Assembly: GCF_000737765.1 (NCBI RefSeq)
Contig: NZ_JPRI01000001.1
Location: 248,001-312,000, forward strand
DNA: 64,000 nt
Source of the DNA: Chryseobacterium vrystaatense
Lineage (GTDB): Bacteria > Bacteroidota > Bacteroidia > Flavobacteriales > Weeksellaceae
Reading direction: 5' to 3'
Shown one piece after another: positions 51,799 through 60,353 of this stretch (positions are counted from its first letter, which is position 1; the number at the start of each line of letters is the position of its first letter). The translations under genes and the position numbers were made by a program. Under the pieces are notes generated by a model. The model ran no database searches, was not told the DNA's origin, and was given only the letters and a program-made list of their open reading frames with translations.

Positions 51799-52155
51799 AT
51801 GAAAAATCACACATTATTTACATTCCTTATTTTCATATTAACACTTCATTCTTGTTCAATAAAGATGCACAATTTTGAAACTCTTAATAGCAATAAAGAC
51901 AACGCTAATTTAAGTGTAATTTCTTCCTTGAGATATAAGGAGTTTATTTTAAGCGGACTTGAAAATAATAACAAAGAAGAAACTTACATAACTCTTAAAA
52001 AAAAGGGGTCCTATCAAATGGTATATGATGACAATAGAAAGTCTTTTATATTGGGCTTAGAAATAAGTGATTACAATTTCTATAAAAAAATAGTAATTGA
52101 TACCATACTTATTAAACAAGGAGATAATAAAATAAAATTTAAATTCATAAAGTAG
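51799..52155 (+). CDS. Lipoprotein, possible immunity protein
   Basis: Lipoprotein with lipobox LHSC (Cys19) and a mature part of ~100 residues: FETLNSNKDNANLSVISSL, ITLKKKGSYQMVYDD, and a final IKFKFIK. It directly follows the frameshifted lipoprotein (ATG immediately after the stop) and precedes a toxin-tip cassette by 16 bases. The C-terminal strand pattern (short, charged, ending IKFKF) recalls the preceding broken gene. No family is recognised. Immunity function is inferred from location. Confidence 0.65.
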   Translation: MKNHTLFTFLIFILTLHSCSIKMHNFETLNSNKDNANLSVISSLRYKEFILSGLENNNKEETYITLKKKGSYQMVYDDNRKSFILGLEISDYNFYKKIVIDTILIKQGDNKIKFKFIK

Positions 52156-52171
52156 AAACACATACTATTAT

Positions 52172-52987
52172 TTGAGCAGCCTGTTTTATTATTCTTCTAT
52201 TAAAATTGATATCTCTTCATCACAAAAAAAAGCCACCATATTTGGAGCTGTTTCAGGAGCCGTCACTTTTGGTATTGGTCAGCTCTTTCAGCCTGCCCTG
52301 CAGGCGGCAGCTGGTTTTTCAGGAGCTATGATGGAGGCAGGCCTAAGTGTTGCACAGGCAGGTTTACACGGTTACGCACAGGGAATATTATCTTTAATGC
52401 AGGGTGGCACTTTTAAACAAGCCTTTGTAGCAGGAGCATTAGGAAGTTTAGAAGCATCTGCCTTCAGAGTTGCAGCAGGTAGCTTTTCAAAAAGTGCTGT
52501 TGGAACAGTATTGTTTGGAGCTGTTTCAGGAGGAATCGGTTCGGAACTTTCAGGAGGTAACTTTTGGCAGGGAGTATTGATTGGAGGTATTGTTGCCGGA
52601 TTGAATCACGTGGCGCATAAACCCAAGACTTCTTTTAAAGTTTATGATGATGATGGTAATTATGTTGGTAAGATGAGAATTGAAGAATATAGGACTGTTA
52701 AGTATGACGACGGTTCTATGTCTACTGAAATTGATTTACGTTTTACTCCTACAAAAAATAGTGGCTATGATTCTTTTCAATGGATACAAACAGTGTTTAA
52801 AAATGAATATGGAAAGTATACTGTATTTAATGATCCGTTACCAACAAGTAGTGGTCACGATTCTTCTCCTTATTACTGGAATAAAACATATCAAGCAGAA
52901 ATGTATAATGCAAAAACAAATACCTACCGATTTTATGATAGCCCTAGAAGAGAAGTTAATAGTATGTATAATGCTTATTGGCGTTGA
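52172..52987 (+). CDS. Orphan Rhs-type toxin tip with pretoxin region
   Basis: No export signal. Residues ~20-150 are the Gly/Ala-rich segment found ahead of Rhs-associated toxin domains (FGAVSGAVTFGIGQLF, LHGYAQGILSLMQGGTFKQA, GGNFWQGVLIGGIVAGLNHV). Residues ~155-271 are a variable C-terminal domain (FKVYDDDGNYVGKMRIEEYR, DSFQWIQTVFKNEYG, SSPYYWNKTYQ, FYDSPRR) of unknown activity. The only start is a weak TTG, and the body of an Rhs protein is missing, so this is an orphan cassette. The frame ends at TGA 52985 but continues open and protein-like beyond it (see next entry). Confidence 0.65.
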   Translation: MSSLFYYSSIKIDISSSQKKATIFGAVSGAVTFGIGQLFQPALQAAAGFSGAMMEAGLSVAQAGLHGYAQGILSLMQGGTFKQAFVAGALGSLEASAFRVAAGSFSKSAVGTVLFGAVSGGIGSELSGGNFWQGVLIGGIVAGLNHVAHKPKTSFKVYDDDGNYVGKMRIEEYRTVKYDDGSMSTEIDLRFTPTKNSGYDSFQWIQTVFKNEYGKYTVFNDPLPTSSGHDSSPYYWNKTYQAEMYNAKTNTYRFYDSPRREVNSMYNAYWR

Positions 52988-53134
52988 GAAGTATCACTTG
53001 TCGGTATAAATAGCTCCGGAGCACACGCTTTGAGCACTTTCAAATGGGGTTTCAATTATTACCAAAATAATCACTATTTAAGCATGCCACTTATGTCAAT
53101 TTCATATTCGGGAAGGTACAAATGGTTAAAATAA
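52988..53134 (+). pseudogene. In-frame tail of the toxin tip after a TGA stop
   Basis: In the same frame, after the TGA at 52985-52987, 48 more codons are open (EVSLVGINSSGAHALSTFKW, GFNYYQNNHYLSMP) up to TAA 53132-53134, which is 7 bases before the next lipoprotein gene. The tail reads naturally after NAYWR, so the TGA is probably a nonsense mutation in a 320-codon gene. Confidence 0.55.
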
Positions 53135-53141
53135 AGCAACT

Positions 53142-53627
53142 ATGAAGAAAATTTTAATATTAGTTTTGAGTGCAATTTTCCTTTTAGGAGGTTGCCAAAA
53201 TAAAACAGAAAATATATTGATTAATATTAGATATATTGGAAATTATGATCGCGCAATGGATATTTTTTTATCAAACTATAAACCCAACATTAAAATAGAT
53301 AATGCTTACCAATCAATTTATGAAGTGAAAAATGAAAAAATTTTAGAAGAGGTAGAAAAATATATAATCAAAAATCAAACGGAAAAAACTTACAGAACTA
53401 ACAAATTAAAAGTTACCATAATAAAAAATAAGAAAGCAGAAATATTTTTTTTCAATTCTGAAAAAGGGATAAACTTTATTGATTATTTAATAGAAAATAT
53501 AAAAGTTAAGAATAGTGAAACTAATAAATATAAAACGAATCAATACTTTATTGAATCTGAATTACCTCCTTTTAGAAATCAATTAAAAGTCTACTCTGGT
53601 AGAGAATGGATGAATGAGGAAAAGTAG
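53142..53627 (+). CDS. Lipoprotein, likely immunity partner of the preceding toxin tip
   Basis: Lipoprotein with lipobox LGGC (Cys18). The mature part (~143 residues) is Lys/Asn/Ile-rich with strands and helices (ILINIRYIGNYDRAMDIFLS, RTNKLKVTIIKNKKAEIFFF, YFIESELPPFRNQLKVY). It is 7 bases behind the restored end of the toxin cassette and partly overlaps the next cassette fragment. Toxin-immunity gene order makes it the presumed immunity protein; no family is recognised. Confidence 0.65.
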   Translation: MKKILILVLSAIFLLGGCQNKTENILINIRYIGNYDRAMDIFLSNYKPNIKIDNAYQSIYEVKNEKILEEVEKYIIKNQTEKTYRTNKLKVTIIKNKKAEIFFFNSEKGINFIDYLIENIKVKNSETNKYKTNQYFIESELPPFRNQLKVYSGREWMNEEK

Positions 53628-54138
53628 GAATTATAGTTGCTGGATTTAACCATACGATGCACATGGATGATATGCAGCCGGACAATGGCTATGATAAAAA
53701 CGGTAAGAAGATCAATAATAATGGTGGTGATACGACGGATTATAGATATGACGATAACGGAAATGTTATCTCGTCTACGAATGTAAAAATAAGCACTTTT
53801 GAAGCCGGAGAAGTAAGCTCTAATATGGAAGGCTACGGATATAGGATGAGAACTATTGGAAGTGGTGGTGCTTTGTATGACCCAAGTATGGATATGTTTC
53901 AACTTTATGTAGGTGCAGGTGAGTTGAAAGCAGGTTATGGTTTGTTAAAAATGGGAGTAACGAATCTTAATAAAGCAAAATTAGGTATGCTCCTGACCAT
54001 GTTGCAATTCAAAAGATGGGGAGTGAGTTTTTGCAAAAAAACAACTGGGGGAATTTGAGTTTAAAAGGAGTTTTTGATGTTTTTTTTATTGGTGGTAACA
54101 CTCCTGAGAACGAATTAATGAAGCTACTTAAAAATTAA
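53618..54138 (+). pseudogene. Frameshifted Rhs-type toxin tip
   Basis: The frame begins in the middle of a conserved junction (GIIVAGFNHTMH, compare GGIVAGLNHVAH at ~52595) and reads PDNGYDKNGKKINNNGGDTTDYRYDDNGN to about residue 110 (NLNKAKLG). It then needs a one-base shift at about 53985 to continue as YAPDHVAIQKMGSEFLQKNN, WGNLSLKGVFDVFFIGGNTP, ending LLKN at 54138. No start codon or pretoxin body precedes it. It is an orphan cassette with a frameshift. Confidence 0.65.
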
Positions 54139-54154
54139 ATTATCAAAATAAAAT

Positions 54155-54360
54155 ATGAAAACATTTAAAATATTATTTATTCCAATCATATTCTTATTCA
54201 TAGCCTGTAAGGAAGAGAATTTAATAATAGTAAAAAAATAAGTCAGGATAAAACAAATAACGAAGTAAATGTCGAATTAGAAAATCCAAGTAATAAAAAC
54301 TACTATGTACTAGCCCCTCAATGCCAAATTGAAGGTAACGGTTATTATTTTCATGGGAAA
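54155..54360 (+). pseudogene. Frameshifted lipoprotein fragment
   Basis: An ATG at 54155 starts a lipoprotein signal (MKTFKILFIPIIFLFIAC). After about 23 codons a one-base shift near 54222 is required to continue as SKKISQDKTNNEVNVELENP and YYVLAPQCQIEGNGYYF. It sits behind the second toxin tip and may be its decayed immunity gene, here fused to a third cassette remnant. Confidence 0.55.
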
Positions 54361-54621
54361 TTATTATGTGAAACAAGATGTCTTCGGGCATGAATATATT
54401 CACGCGTACATAGATATATTGGTATAGTGGCAAAATATGGAAGTAAGTATTCAGGTTATACAGAATCCTCTGCTTATGATTTTACAATTAATTAATTGAA
54501 ATCTCATGGACTTCATTTTAGTGGACATTTACATGGCCTTTCTGCATATGGTACAAAATTTCCAAGGATTTTTAATTGGAGGGACGCAATTAAGGATATA
54601 GTTAATTTTAAAAATAAATAA
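54353..54621 (+). pseudogene. Decayed toxin tip with HEYIH motif
   Basis: The frame from 54353 reads YYVKQDVFGHEYIHAYIDIL, which contains an HExxH zinc-protease-like motif, then stops at 54425. A shifted frame carries on (KYGSKYSGYTESSAYDFTIN, stop at 54493, LKSHGLHFSGHLHGLSAYGT) to a TAA that overlaps the ATG of the next lipoprotein gene (TAATG at 54619). The remnant of a metallopeptidase-like toxin cassette is the best reading. Confidence 0.5.
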
Positions 54622-55091
54622 TGAAATATTTTATATGTGTATTTTTTCTTCTTTTATTAAATTGTAAACAAGAAAAAAACGAATTAAATGAGAATGATAT
54701 TATAGGTGTTGTTCATAAAAGTAATAATATTGTTAATAACGTTACAGATAATTATTATATCCTTGATAATAGATTTAAGAATCCGGGAAAACATAGTTTA
54801 GAGATGACTTCTAATGACATTACAACAATTAAGAAAAAAATTATTGAAGAAGGTATTGACAAATTAGATAGTAATCTGAAATTTATTAAATCATGTAAAA
54901 AAGTTTGTTTATCAGAAATTACTATAAAATACAAATCAGGAAAGGTACAGCATTTTATTTTTGATAATTATCTATATAAATCTCAAATTAATAATAGAGT
55001 TTACAAAAAGATAGCTAGTCTTGAAGAGGTTATAGCAGAAATTATCATGAAAAAGAAAATTGATCCTGAATCTGCTAATGTAAATATTTGA
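54621..55091 (+). CDS. Lipoprotein, likely immunity protein
   Basis: Lipoprotein with lipobox LLNC (Cys15) and ~141 mature residues: NENDIIGVVHKSNNIVNNVT, NNYYILDNRF-like stretch, KFIKSCKKVCLSEITIKYKS, and a Lys-rich C-terminal helix (EVIAEIIMKKKIDPE). Its ATG overlaps the stop of the decayed toxin tip (TAATG), an arrangement typical of coupled toxin-immunity pairs. The frame is intact although the toxin is broken. Confidence 0.65.
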   Translation: MKYFICVFFLLLLNCKQEKNELNENDIIGVVHKSNNIVNNVTDNYYILDNRFKNPGKHSLEMTSNDITTIKKKIIEEGIDKLDSNLKFIKSCKKVCLSEITIKYKSGKVQHFIFDNYLYKSQINNRVYKKIASLEEVIAEIIMKKKIDPESANVNI

Positions 55092-55310
55092 ATTCATCAT
55101 CTATTTTTTGAATGAATCTAATATTGGTACTAGTTAAAACCAAATGGAATGACTTTAAGCTATAGTTTTTAACACTAACTTTAATATTCTTCAAACTCCT
55201 GTATCAATTGATGCAAGAGTTTTTCATTGTAAATTCGAGCTCTAACTTCAAGATGTACAATCAACAAGTTTGGAACAAACTAAAAGGAACTGATATAAAT
55301 TTTAAATAAT
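55092..55310 (+). pseudogene. Remnant of a further toxin tip
   Basis: No intact frame. Protein-like pieces appear in successive frames: PNGMTLSYSF (~55140-55170), NTNFNILQTPVSIDARVF (~55171-55225), and SSNFKMYNQQVWNKLKGTDI ending at TAA 55307-55309, two bases before the next lipoprotein start. At least two frameshifts separate them. Confidence 0.45.
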
Positions 55311-55745
55311 ATGAAAAATATTGTAATAGTATTTCTACTATTAATTTTAACTTCCTGCTCAAAAAATGAGGATTATCAAATTATTAATGATTTTTTAGAA
55401 ACTGATAACAGCAAATTAAAAAATCTTTCTAACGAACCTTATTATTTGGAAAAATCTTTAAAGCATTGGAAAGAAAAAGAATTTGCAGATCTACATTTTA
55501 CTATTAAGAGAAATGAAAATTATACAATTGACACTTCTTTGATAAAAAATAAACTTTCAGATAAATCTACATTTAAAACTAAAATATCTCGCCCATTAAT
55601 ATCTAATGATGCAAAGAAAGCATTAATAGGTGTAGAAAAGACTTGGGGATCATATGAAGATTTAACAATATATCTTTTGAAAGAAAGTGAAAACGGTTGG
55701 GTTTTAGAGACAAGTATAACTTCTACGAGGACACTTTCTCATTAA
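55311..55745 (+). CDS. Lipoprotein, likely immunity protein
   Basis: Lipoprotein with lipobox LTSC (Cys16). The mature part (~128 residues) is Lys/Glu/Asn-rich: DFLETDNSKLKNLSNEPYY, KSLKHWKEKEFADLHFTIK, and the C-terminal TWGSYEDLTIYLLKESENG, then VLETSITSTRTLSH. It starts just behind the remnant of a toxin cassette, and a hairpin terminator follows, so it closes the array. Unknown family. Confidence 0.65.
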   Translation: MKNIVIVFLLLILTSCSKNEDYQIINDFLETDNSKLKNLSNEPYYLEKSLKHWKEKEFADLHFTIKRNENYTIDTSLIKNKLSDKSTFKTKISRPLISNDAKKALIGVEKTWGSYEDLTIYLLKESENGWVLETSITSTRTLSH

Positions 55746-55774
55746 TGATAAATTGATGTTCCTCCATCACAAAA

Positions 55775-55803
55775 ATAGCCACCGCAAACACGGTGGCTTT
55801 TCA
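55775..55803 (+). terminator. Terminator closing the accessory array
   Basis: AGCCACCG pairs with CGGTGGCT around a 6-base loop and is followed by TTTTC. It lies between the last lipoprotein gene and the convergent SusD gene. The sequence just before it (55750-55783) resembles 52203-52237, at the start of the first toxin tip. Confidence 0.7.
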
Positions 55804-55823
55804 AAAAAATCAAATCTAAATAA

Positions 55824-57317
55824 TTACAGGTTCGGATTATTATCAAACTCCTTCTGAGGAATAGTGAATAACAAATATCTGTTATTGGGGGCAAAAGCCT
55901 CCTGTTCCGGGAAAGTAAAGACTGTATGCCCTCTTCCGTTCACTGATTTCACCGTCCCATCAGGAGTAGTAATCTGTACTTTTATAGGTTGACCATTGGC
56001 ATCTACAAATGGTTTTCTTACTACTGTACCCTGTGTTCTGATAATATCTGAAAGTGAGAATCCTTCTCCAAAAAGCTCTTTTCTTCTTTCGATCAATATT
56101 TCTTTTACAACATCATTTTGAGCAAGAGGACCTGTGTAAAGATTAGCATTTCTTGCAGTTTTCAATTGGTTTAAAACGGTTATTGCATTAGTAACATTTC
56201 CAATTCTGGCTTCTGCCTCAGCTTCGATCAAGTACATTTCGGCTGCCCTCATTAACACAATATCTGCGATAAGACCAGTTTTAAATTTAAACTTGGAATA
56301 TCTTAACAGACCTTCCCTACCCTGCAGACCATCCCACTGAAAAAGCTGAGATCTGATATCATTAGCATCAAACAGATCTTTGAAAAAAGGATCCGCCATA
56401 AAGCTGTAGTAATAGCTACCCGAAGAAGATACATCAAGAAAGTGGAAAGCATAGCTGGCTCCCGACTGCTCCTGAGTTTGTCCATGTCCCCAAATCCATT
56501 CTCCGTTACTGATATCATTGAAACCTTCTTTGTATTTTTCAGCAGTCATTAAAGGATAACCCGCCCGAGCTATTTTTGCAGCAGCAATCGCTTTGCTCCA
56601 TTCACCTGTATTCAGATAAGTTCTGGCTAAAAGTCCATTGACTACAGCTTTGTTGATTTTATCTTTATTATTTCTTGTATAATCCACCAGAAGGTTGTCT
56701 GCTTCGGTAAGATCACTTTTGATCAGCGTATAAATTTCTTCAAGGCTCGCTTTTTTCTTTGGAACAGAACTGATTGTGGATGGCTCTGTATAAATAGGTG
56801 CGGTAAGTGCTGTTTTATCTTTCAGGTAACTGAACTGATAAAAGCTTGCCACATTTAGATAACAGAAAGCACGCAAAGCTTTAGCCTGTCCTTTTACCTG
56901 GTCTTTTTTTGCCTGGCTCCCCTCTGTCTGGTCAATACGGGCAATCACATTATTCATATTATTGATCGTAGAATATAAAGAAGACCATATATATTGTGGA
57001 CGGGAGAGGGTATTGTTCACCATCTCTGTGAAAGCATAAGTAGATGCAAAACCATATTTGTTGGTAAGAACGGCAACATCACTTCCCATCGCATCACTCG
57101 CTCTTAAAACAGTTGAATAACCGAGATTAGCATAAGTAGGACCATCATCGTTGAATTTTGCCCAAGCTCCATTAATCACCGTTTCGGCACTTTCGGCCGT
57201 TTTGAAAACCTCCGCACCATTAGCCTGATCCGTGGGAGCTGTTTCCAGTTCATTGGCACAGCTTGTCAGCGACCATGCGGCAATCAGGGCAATAGATATA
57301 TATTTACATTTTTTCAT
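55824..57317 (-). CDS. SusD/RagB-family nutrient-binding lipoprotein
   Basis: Outer-membrane lipoprotein that binds substrate for its SusC partner. Lipobox LTSC (Cys20). The TPR-like helical core is recognisable (AETVINGAWAKFND, AKALRAFCYLNVASFYQFS, VNGLLARTYLNTGEWSKAIAAA, LMRAAEMYLIEAEAEARIGN), as is the C-terminal IPQKEFDNNPNL, the usual SusD ending. It follows the SusC gene by 18 bases in one transcript. The upstream SAM-I riboswitch suggests the ligand has to do with methionine or sulphur supply; the binding residues do not show it. Confidence 0.93.
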   Translation of the reverse strand: MKKCKYISIALIAAWSLTSCANELETAPTDQANGAEVFKTAESAETVINGAWAKFNDDGPTYANLGYSTVLRASDAMGSDVAVLTNKYGFASTYAFTEMVNNTLSRPQYIWSSLYSTINNMNNVIARIDQTEGSQAKKDQVKGQAKALRAFCYLNVASFYQFSYLKDKTALTAPIYTEPSTISSVPKKKASLEEIYTLIKSDLTEADNLLVDYTRNNKDKINKAVVNGLLARTYLNTGEWSKAIAAAKIARAGYPLMTAEKYKEGFNDISNGEWIWGHGQTQEQSGASYAFHFLDVSSSGSYYYSFMADPFFKDLFDANDIRSQLFQWDGLQGREGLLRYSKFKFKTGLIADIVLMRAAEMYLIEAEAEARIGNVTNAITVLNQLKTARNANLYTGPLAQNDVVKEILIERRKELFGEGFSLSDIIRTQGTVVRKPFVDANGQPIKVQITTPDGTVKSVNGRGHTVFTFPEQEAFAPNNRYLLFTIPQKEFDNNPNL

Positions 57318-57335
57318 TGTTTCAATTTTAAAGGG

Positions 57336-60275
57336 TTAAAGAGTTGCCTGAAGACCGAAAGTTATCGTTCTCATGGCAGGATATCTGTAATACGTGGTTC
57401 CATCCAGTGCCTGCTCAGGATCCATTCCTTTATGTTTGTAGAAAGTCAAAAGGTTTTCTGCCTGAACATAGATCCTGAATTTTTTTAGTCCCAGTTTTTC
57501 AAAATAGTCCGAAGGAAGCGTATACCCCAGACTTACATTTTTAAGCCTTGCATAGGTTCCGGAATATAAGAATCTTGAGGAAGATGAATTCCAGTTATTC
57601 GTTGTAGTACTCAGTGCAGGTACATCTGTATTGGGGTTTTCCGGAGTCCACCTGTTCAGCATTTCTACACTCCAGGCACGTCCTGCAGCACTTCCGTTAG
57701 ACATCAGCGATGTGTAATCTGTATCAAGGATCTTTCCACCGATACTGAACGTCAGCAATCCGGAAAGGTCAAAGTTTTTATAAGCAATACTTGTGGTAAC
57801 GCCTCCTGTTACCTTAGGCAATGCAGATCCCTGTAAAGTTCTCGTAGCTTTCGAATACTCAGAAGTCGTTCCATCTACCGTATTTCCCTTTTCATCCTGA
57901 TAAATACGTCTCCATAAAGGTTTTCCATTGGAAGGATCTACTCCCATCCATTCCTGAAGATAAAAATCATAAACAGACCCACCTACTTCCAGACGTTTCG
58001 TTCCGGATATCACAGCTCCTTTCGGCAGCTTGGTAATTTTATTACGTAAAGTACTCAGGTTGACATCTACATTCCACTGGAAATTATCATTCTTGATTGG
58101 TGTGGTAAACAGTGAAAATTCAAAACCTGTATTCTGTATTGTTCCTACATTAAATGGGAAATCACTGATTCCTAACGATGGAGCAACCGGCATATTAAAC
58201 AGAAGATCCTGGCTTTGACGTTTAAAATATTCCACATTACCTTTCACCCTGTTATTAAGAATGGCAAACTCCAAACCTACATTTAAATTAAGATTGGTTT
58301 CCCATTTAACATCGTTTGTCTGTACTTTTTCAAGAACAGTTCCCGGTTCCCCAAGATTATTATAAAATTTGTACAATTCCTGATAAGCGTAATAAAGTGA
58401 AGATCCACCTGGTTTACGCAATTTATCATTACCCTGCCCACCGTAACTAGCACGTAAGGTCAACTGATTGAAGAAATTCAGATTTTTAACAAATTCTTCG
58501 TTTGAAACTTTCCATGAAGCTCCTACTGACCAGAACTTCCCCCATCTGTTATCTTCAAAGAATCTTGAAGAAGCATCTGCTCTTCCTGATACCGATAAAA
58601 AGTAAGTATTGTTAAAATCATATTCTGCTCTTCCCAGGAAACTTAACAGAGAAAGCTTATCACTGTTTCCACTAAAACTTCCTAACAGCGCCGCTGCATC
58701 AGGTTCATAGTAGTAGGGAAGAGAAAACTGGCTTCTGGAGCCTGAAATTGTCTGATAATCGTATTTATAAAATTCCTGTCCTCCTAAAATGTTGATATGA
58801 TGCTTTCCAAATTTTTTGTCATACGTTAGAATATTACTCGTGGTATAAGAAAGTGTTCTGCTGTTTGATCTCGTTACTGAACCCCCGATTTCACTACCCT
58901 CTCCAAGAAGTGGATTCGAATAATAGTGTCCGTTGTAATTCACTAAATCAACAGAAAAGCTGGTTTTAAATTTAAGTTCCGGAAGGAAAGTAAATTCTAA
59001 AAATCCTTTTCCGGAGAAGTTATCTTCTTTATTTTCATTTTTATCCAAAGGCAGTGTGGCTGCGGCATTCTGGTTCTGCAATGCACTGGTAGGTCTGTAT
59101 TTTCCGAAATCATAAATCATGTTTCCGTTTGCATCCAGTCTGTAGCTTCCATCATCATTTCTTTCATAGTAAGGATAGAAAGAAGGAACAACTCTCGCTG
59201 CCTGAATAATATTATCCTGTCTGGAATCTGAGGATGGCGGTGCATTTTGGATACTGTTGGTATAACTTAAATTAACACCGGCATTCAGCCATTTTTTAAC
59301 TTCTGAATTCACCTTTAATCTGGTGGCAAATTTTTGAAATCCGGACTGGATCGCAATTCCCTTATCATCCAGATACCCCAATGAAAAGAAATAATTGCTT
59401 TTTTCGCTTCCTCCGCTGATATCAAAATCTACCTGACTTCTCGATGCTGTTCTTTGAAGAATATCTCTCCAGTCGTCATTCCATAAAGGTTTGGCCCCCG
59501 GGAGAAGTTTTCCGTCCGATCCTACAGGGTTGGGATATGAACTTCCGTAAGGGTTGATACCAAGAGCATTCACAAGATTATCACTTGCCATCTGCCCTGC
59601 CTGCTGTAAAGAAATCTTATCAGATTTATATCCGTTTCTTAGTGCTTCCCAATACAGCTGAAAATACTGATCTGTACTTACCTGCTTATAATCTTTTACA
59701 GCTCTGCTGGAAAACCCCTGGCTGATATTAAAATTTACTCTTGATTCTCCTTTCTTACCGGATTTTGTTGTAATGATAATAATCCCATTAGCACCTCTTG
59801 AACCGTATAATGAACTTGCGGTAGCATCTTTCAAAACACTGATCGATTCGATATCATTAGGACTGATAGAGTTGATGTTTCCATCAAAAGGAATTCCATC
59901 AACAACATAAAGAGGATCACTGGAAGCACTTATCGAACCTACCCCCCTTATTCTCACTGAAGCTGTAGCTCCTGGCTGTCCGGAAGCACTTACTGCCTGA
60001 ACGCCCGGAACCTGTCCTTCCAATGCTTTTGTAATATTGGTAACGGGCCTGTTGTTGATCTTATCACTGGAAATAGTGGCTACTGAACCGGTATAGCTAG
60101 TTCTTTTAGCCTTACCATAAGCAATCACGACTACTTCATCAATTTCTTTTTCGTTGATTGTATCTTTTTTGGGCTTGATTTCCTGTGCCTGCACGCTGAT
60201 GATCCCCAGGAAAAATACAGCAACAGATGGAATCCAAACTTTAGAATTAATTAAATTTTTACTAATCATAATCAA
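57336..60275 (-). CDS. SusC/RagA-family TonB-linked receptor
   Basis: Outer-membrane importer of 979 residues. The signal peptide ends VQAQ. The usual N-terminal carboxypeptidase-like domain is absent; a TonB-box-like EIDEVVVIAYGKAKR begins at ~residue 43, followed by the plug (VTNITKALEGQVPGVQAVSA, RIRGVGSISASSDPLYVVDG, SISVLKDATASSLYGSRGANG) and the barrel, ending TFGLQATL. The pair with SusD is standard. A SAM-I riboswitch and a terminator-like hairpin precede the gene, so expression falls when S-adenosylmethionine is plentiful. An ATG at 60269 is an alternative start. Confidence 0.93.
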   Translation of the reverse strand: MIMISKNLINSKVWIPSVAVFFLGIISVQAQEIKPKKDTINEKEIDEVVVIAYGKAKRTSYTGSVATISSDKINNRPVTNITKALEGQVPGVQAVSASGQPGATASVRIRGVGSISASSDPLYVVDGIPFDGNINSISPNDIESISVLKDATASSLYGSRGANGIIIITTKSGKKGESRVNFNISQGFSSRAVKDYKQVSTDQYFQLYWEALRNGYKSDKISLQQAGQMASDNLVNALGINPYGSSYPNPVGSDGKLLPGAKPLWNDDWRDILQRTASRSQVDFDISGGSEKSNYFFSLGYLDDKGIAIQSGFQKFATRLKVNSEVKKWLNAGVNLSYTNSIQNAPPSSDSRQDNIIQAARVVPSFYPYYERNDDGSYRLDANGNMIYDFGKYRPTSALQNQNAAATLPLDKNENKEDNFSGKGFLEFTFLPELKFKTSFSVDLVNYNGHYYSNPLLGEGSEIGGSVTRSNSRTLSYTTSNILTYDKKFGKHHINILGGQEFYKYDYQTISGSRSQFSLPYYYEPDAAALLGSFSGNSDKLSLLSFLGRAEYDFNNTYFLSVSGRADASSRFFEDNRWGKFWSVGASWKVSNEEFVKNLNFFNQLTLRASYGGQGNDKLRKPGGSSLYYAYQELYKFYNNLGEPGTVLEKVQTNDVKWETNLNLNVGLEFAILNNRVKGNVEYFKRQSQDLLFNMPVAPSLGISDFPFNVGTIQNTGFEFSLFTTPIKNDNFQWNVDVNLSTLRNKITKLPKGAVISGTKRLEVGGSVYDFYLQEWMGVDPSNGKPLWRRIYQDEKGNTVDGTTSEYSKATRTLQGSALPKVTGGVTTSIAYKNFDLSGLLTFSIGGKILDTDYTSLMSNGSAAGRAWSVEMLNRWTPENPNTDVPALSTTTNNWNSSSSRFLYSGTYARLKNVSLGYTLPSDYFEKLGLKKFRIYVQAENLLTFYKHKGMDPEQALDGTTYYRYPAMRTITFGLQATL

Positions 60276-60302
60276 TTTTATTTATCATATATTAAAAATT
60301 AA

Positions 60303-60328
60303 CCCTTTGCAGAAAAGTCAGCAAAGGG
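60303..60328 (-). terminator. Terminator-like hairpin of the SAM riboswitch
   Basis: On the minus strand CCCTTTGC pairs with GCAAAGGG around 10 bases, followed by TTAATTTTTAAT. It lies between the aptamer (60354-60448) and the SusC start (60275), where the expression platform of a transcriptional riboswitch belongs. Confidence 0.6.
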
Positions 60329-60353
60329 CATCGATAAATACGATTAACCAAAT

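Noticed and set aside
53591..53902. Minus-strand open frame of 103 codons
   Set aside because: Opposite the toxin-tip remnant that has clear Rhs-type sequence on the plus strand.
54221..54433. Minus-strand open frame of 70 codons
   Set aside because: Tyr/Ile/Phe-rich low-complexity translation opposite the plus-strand remnants.
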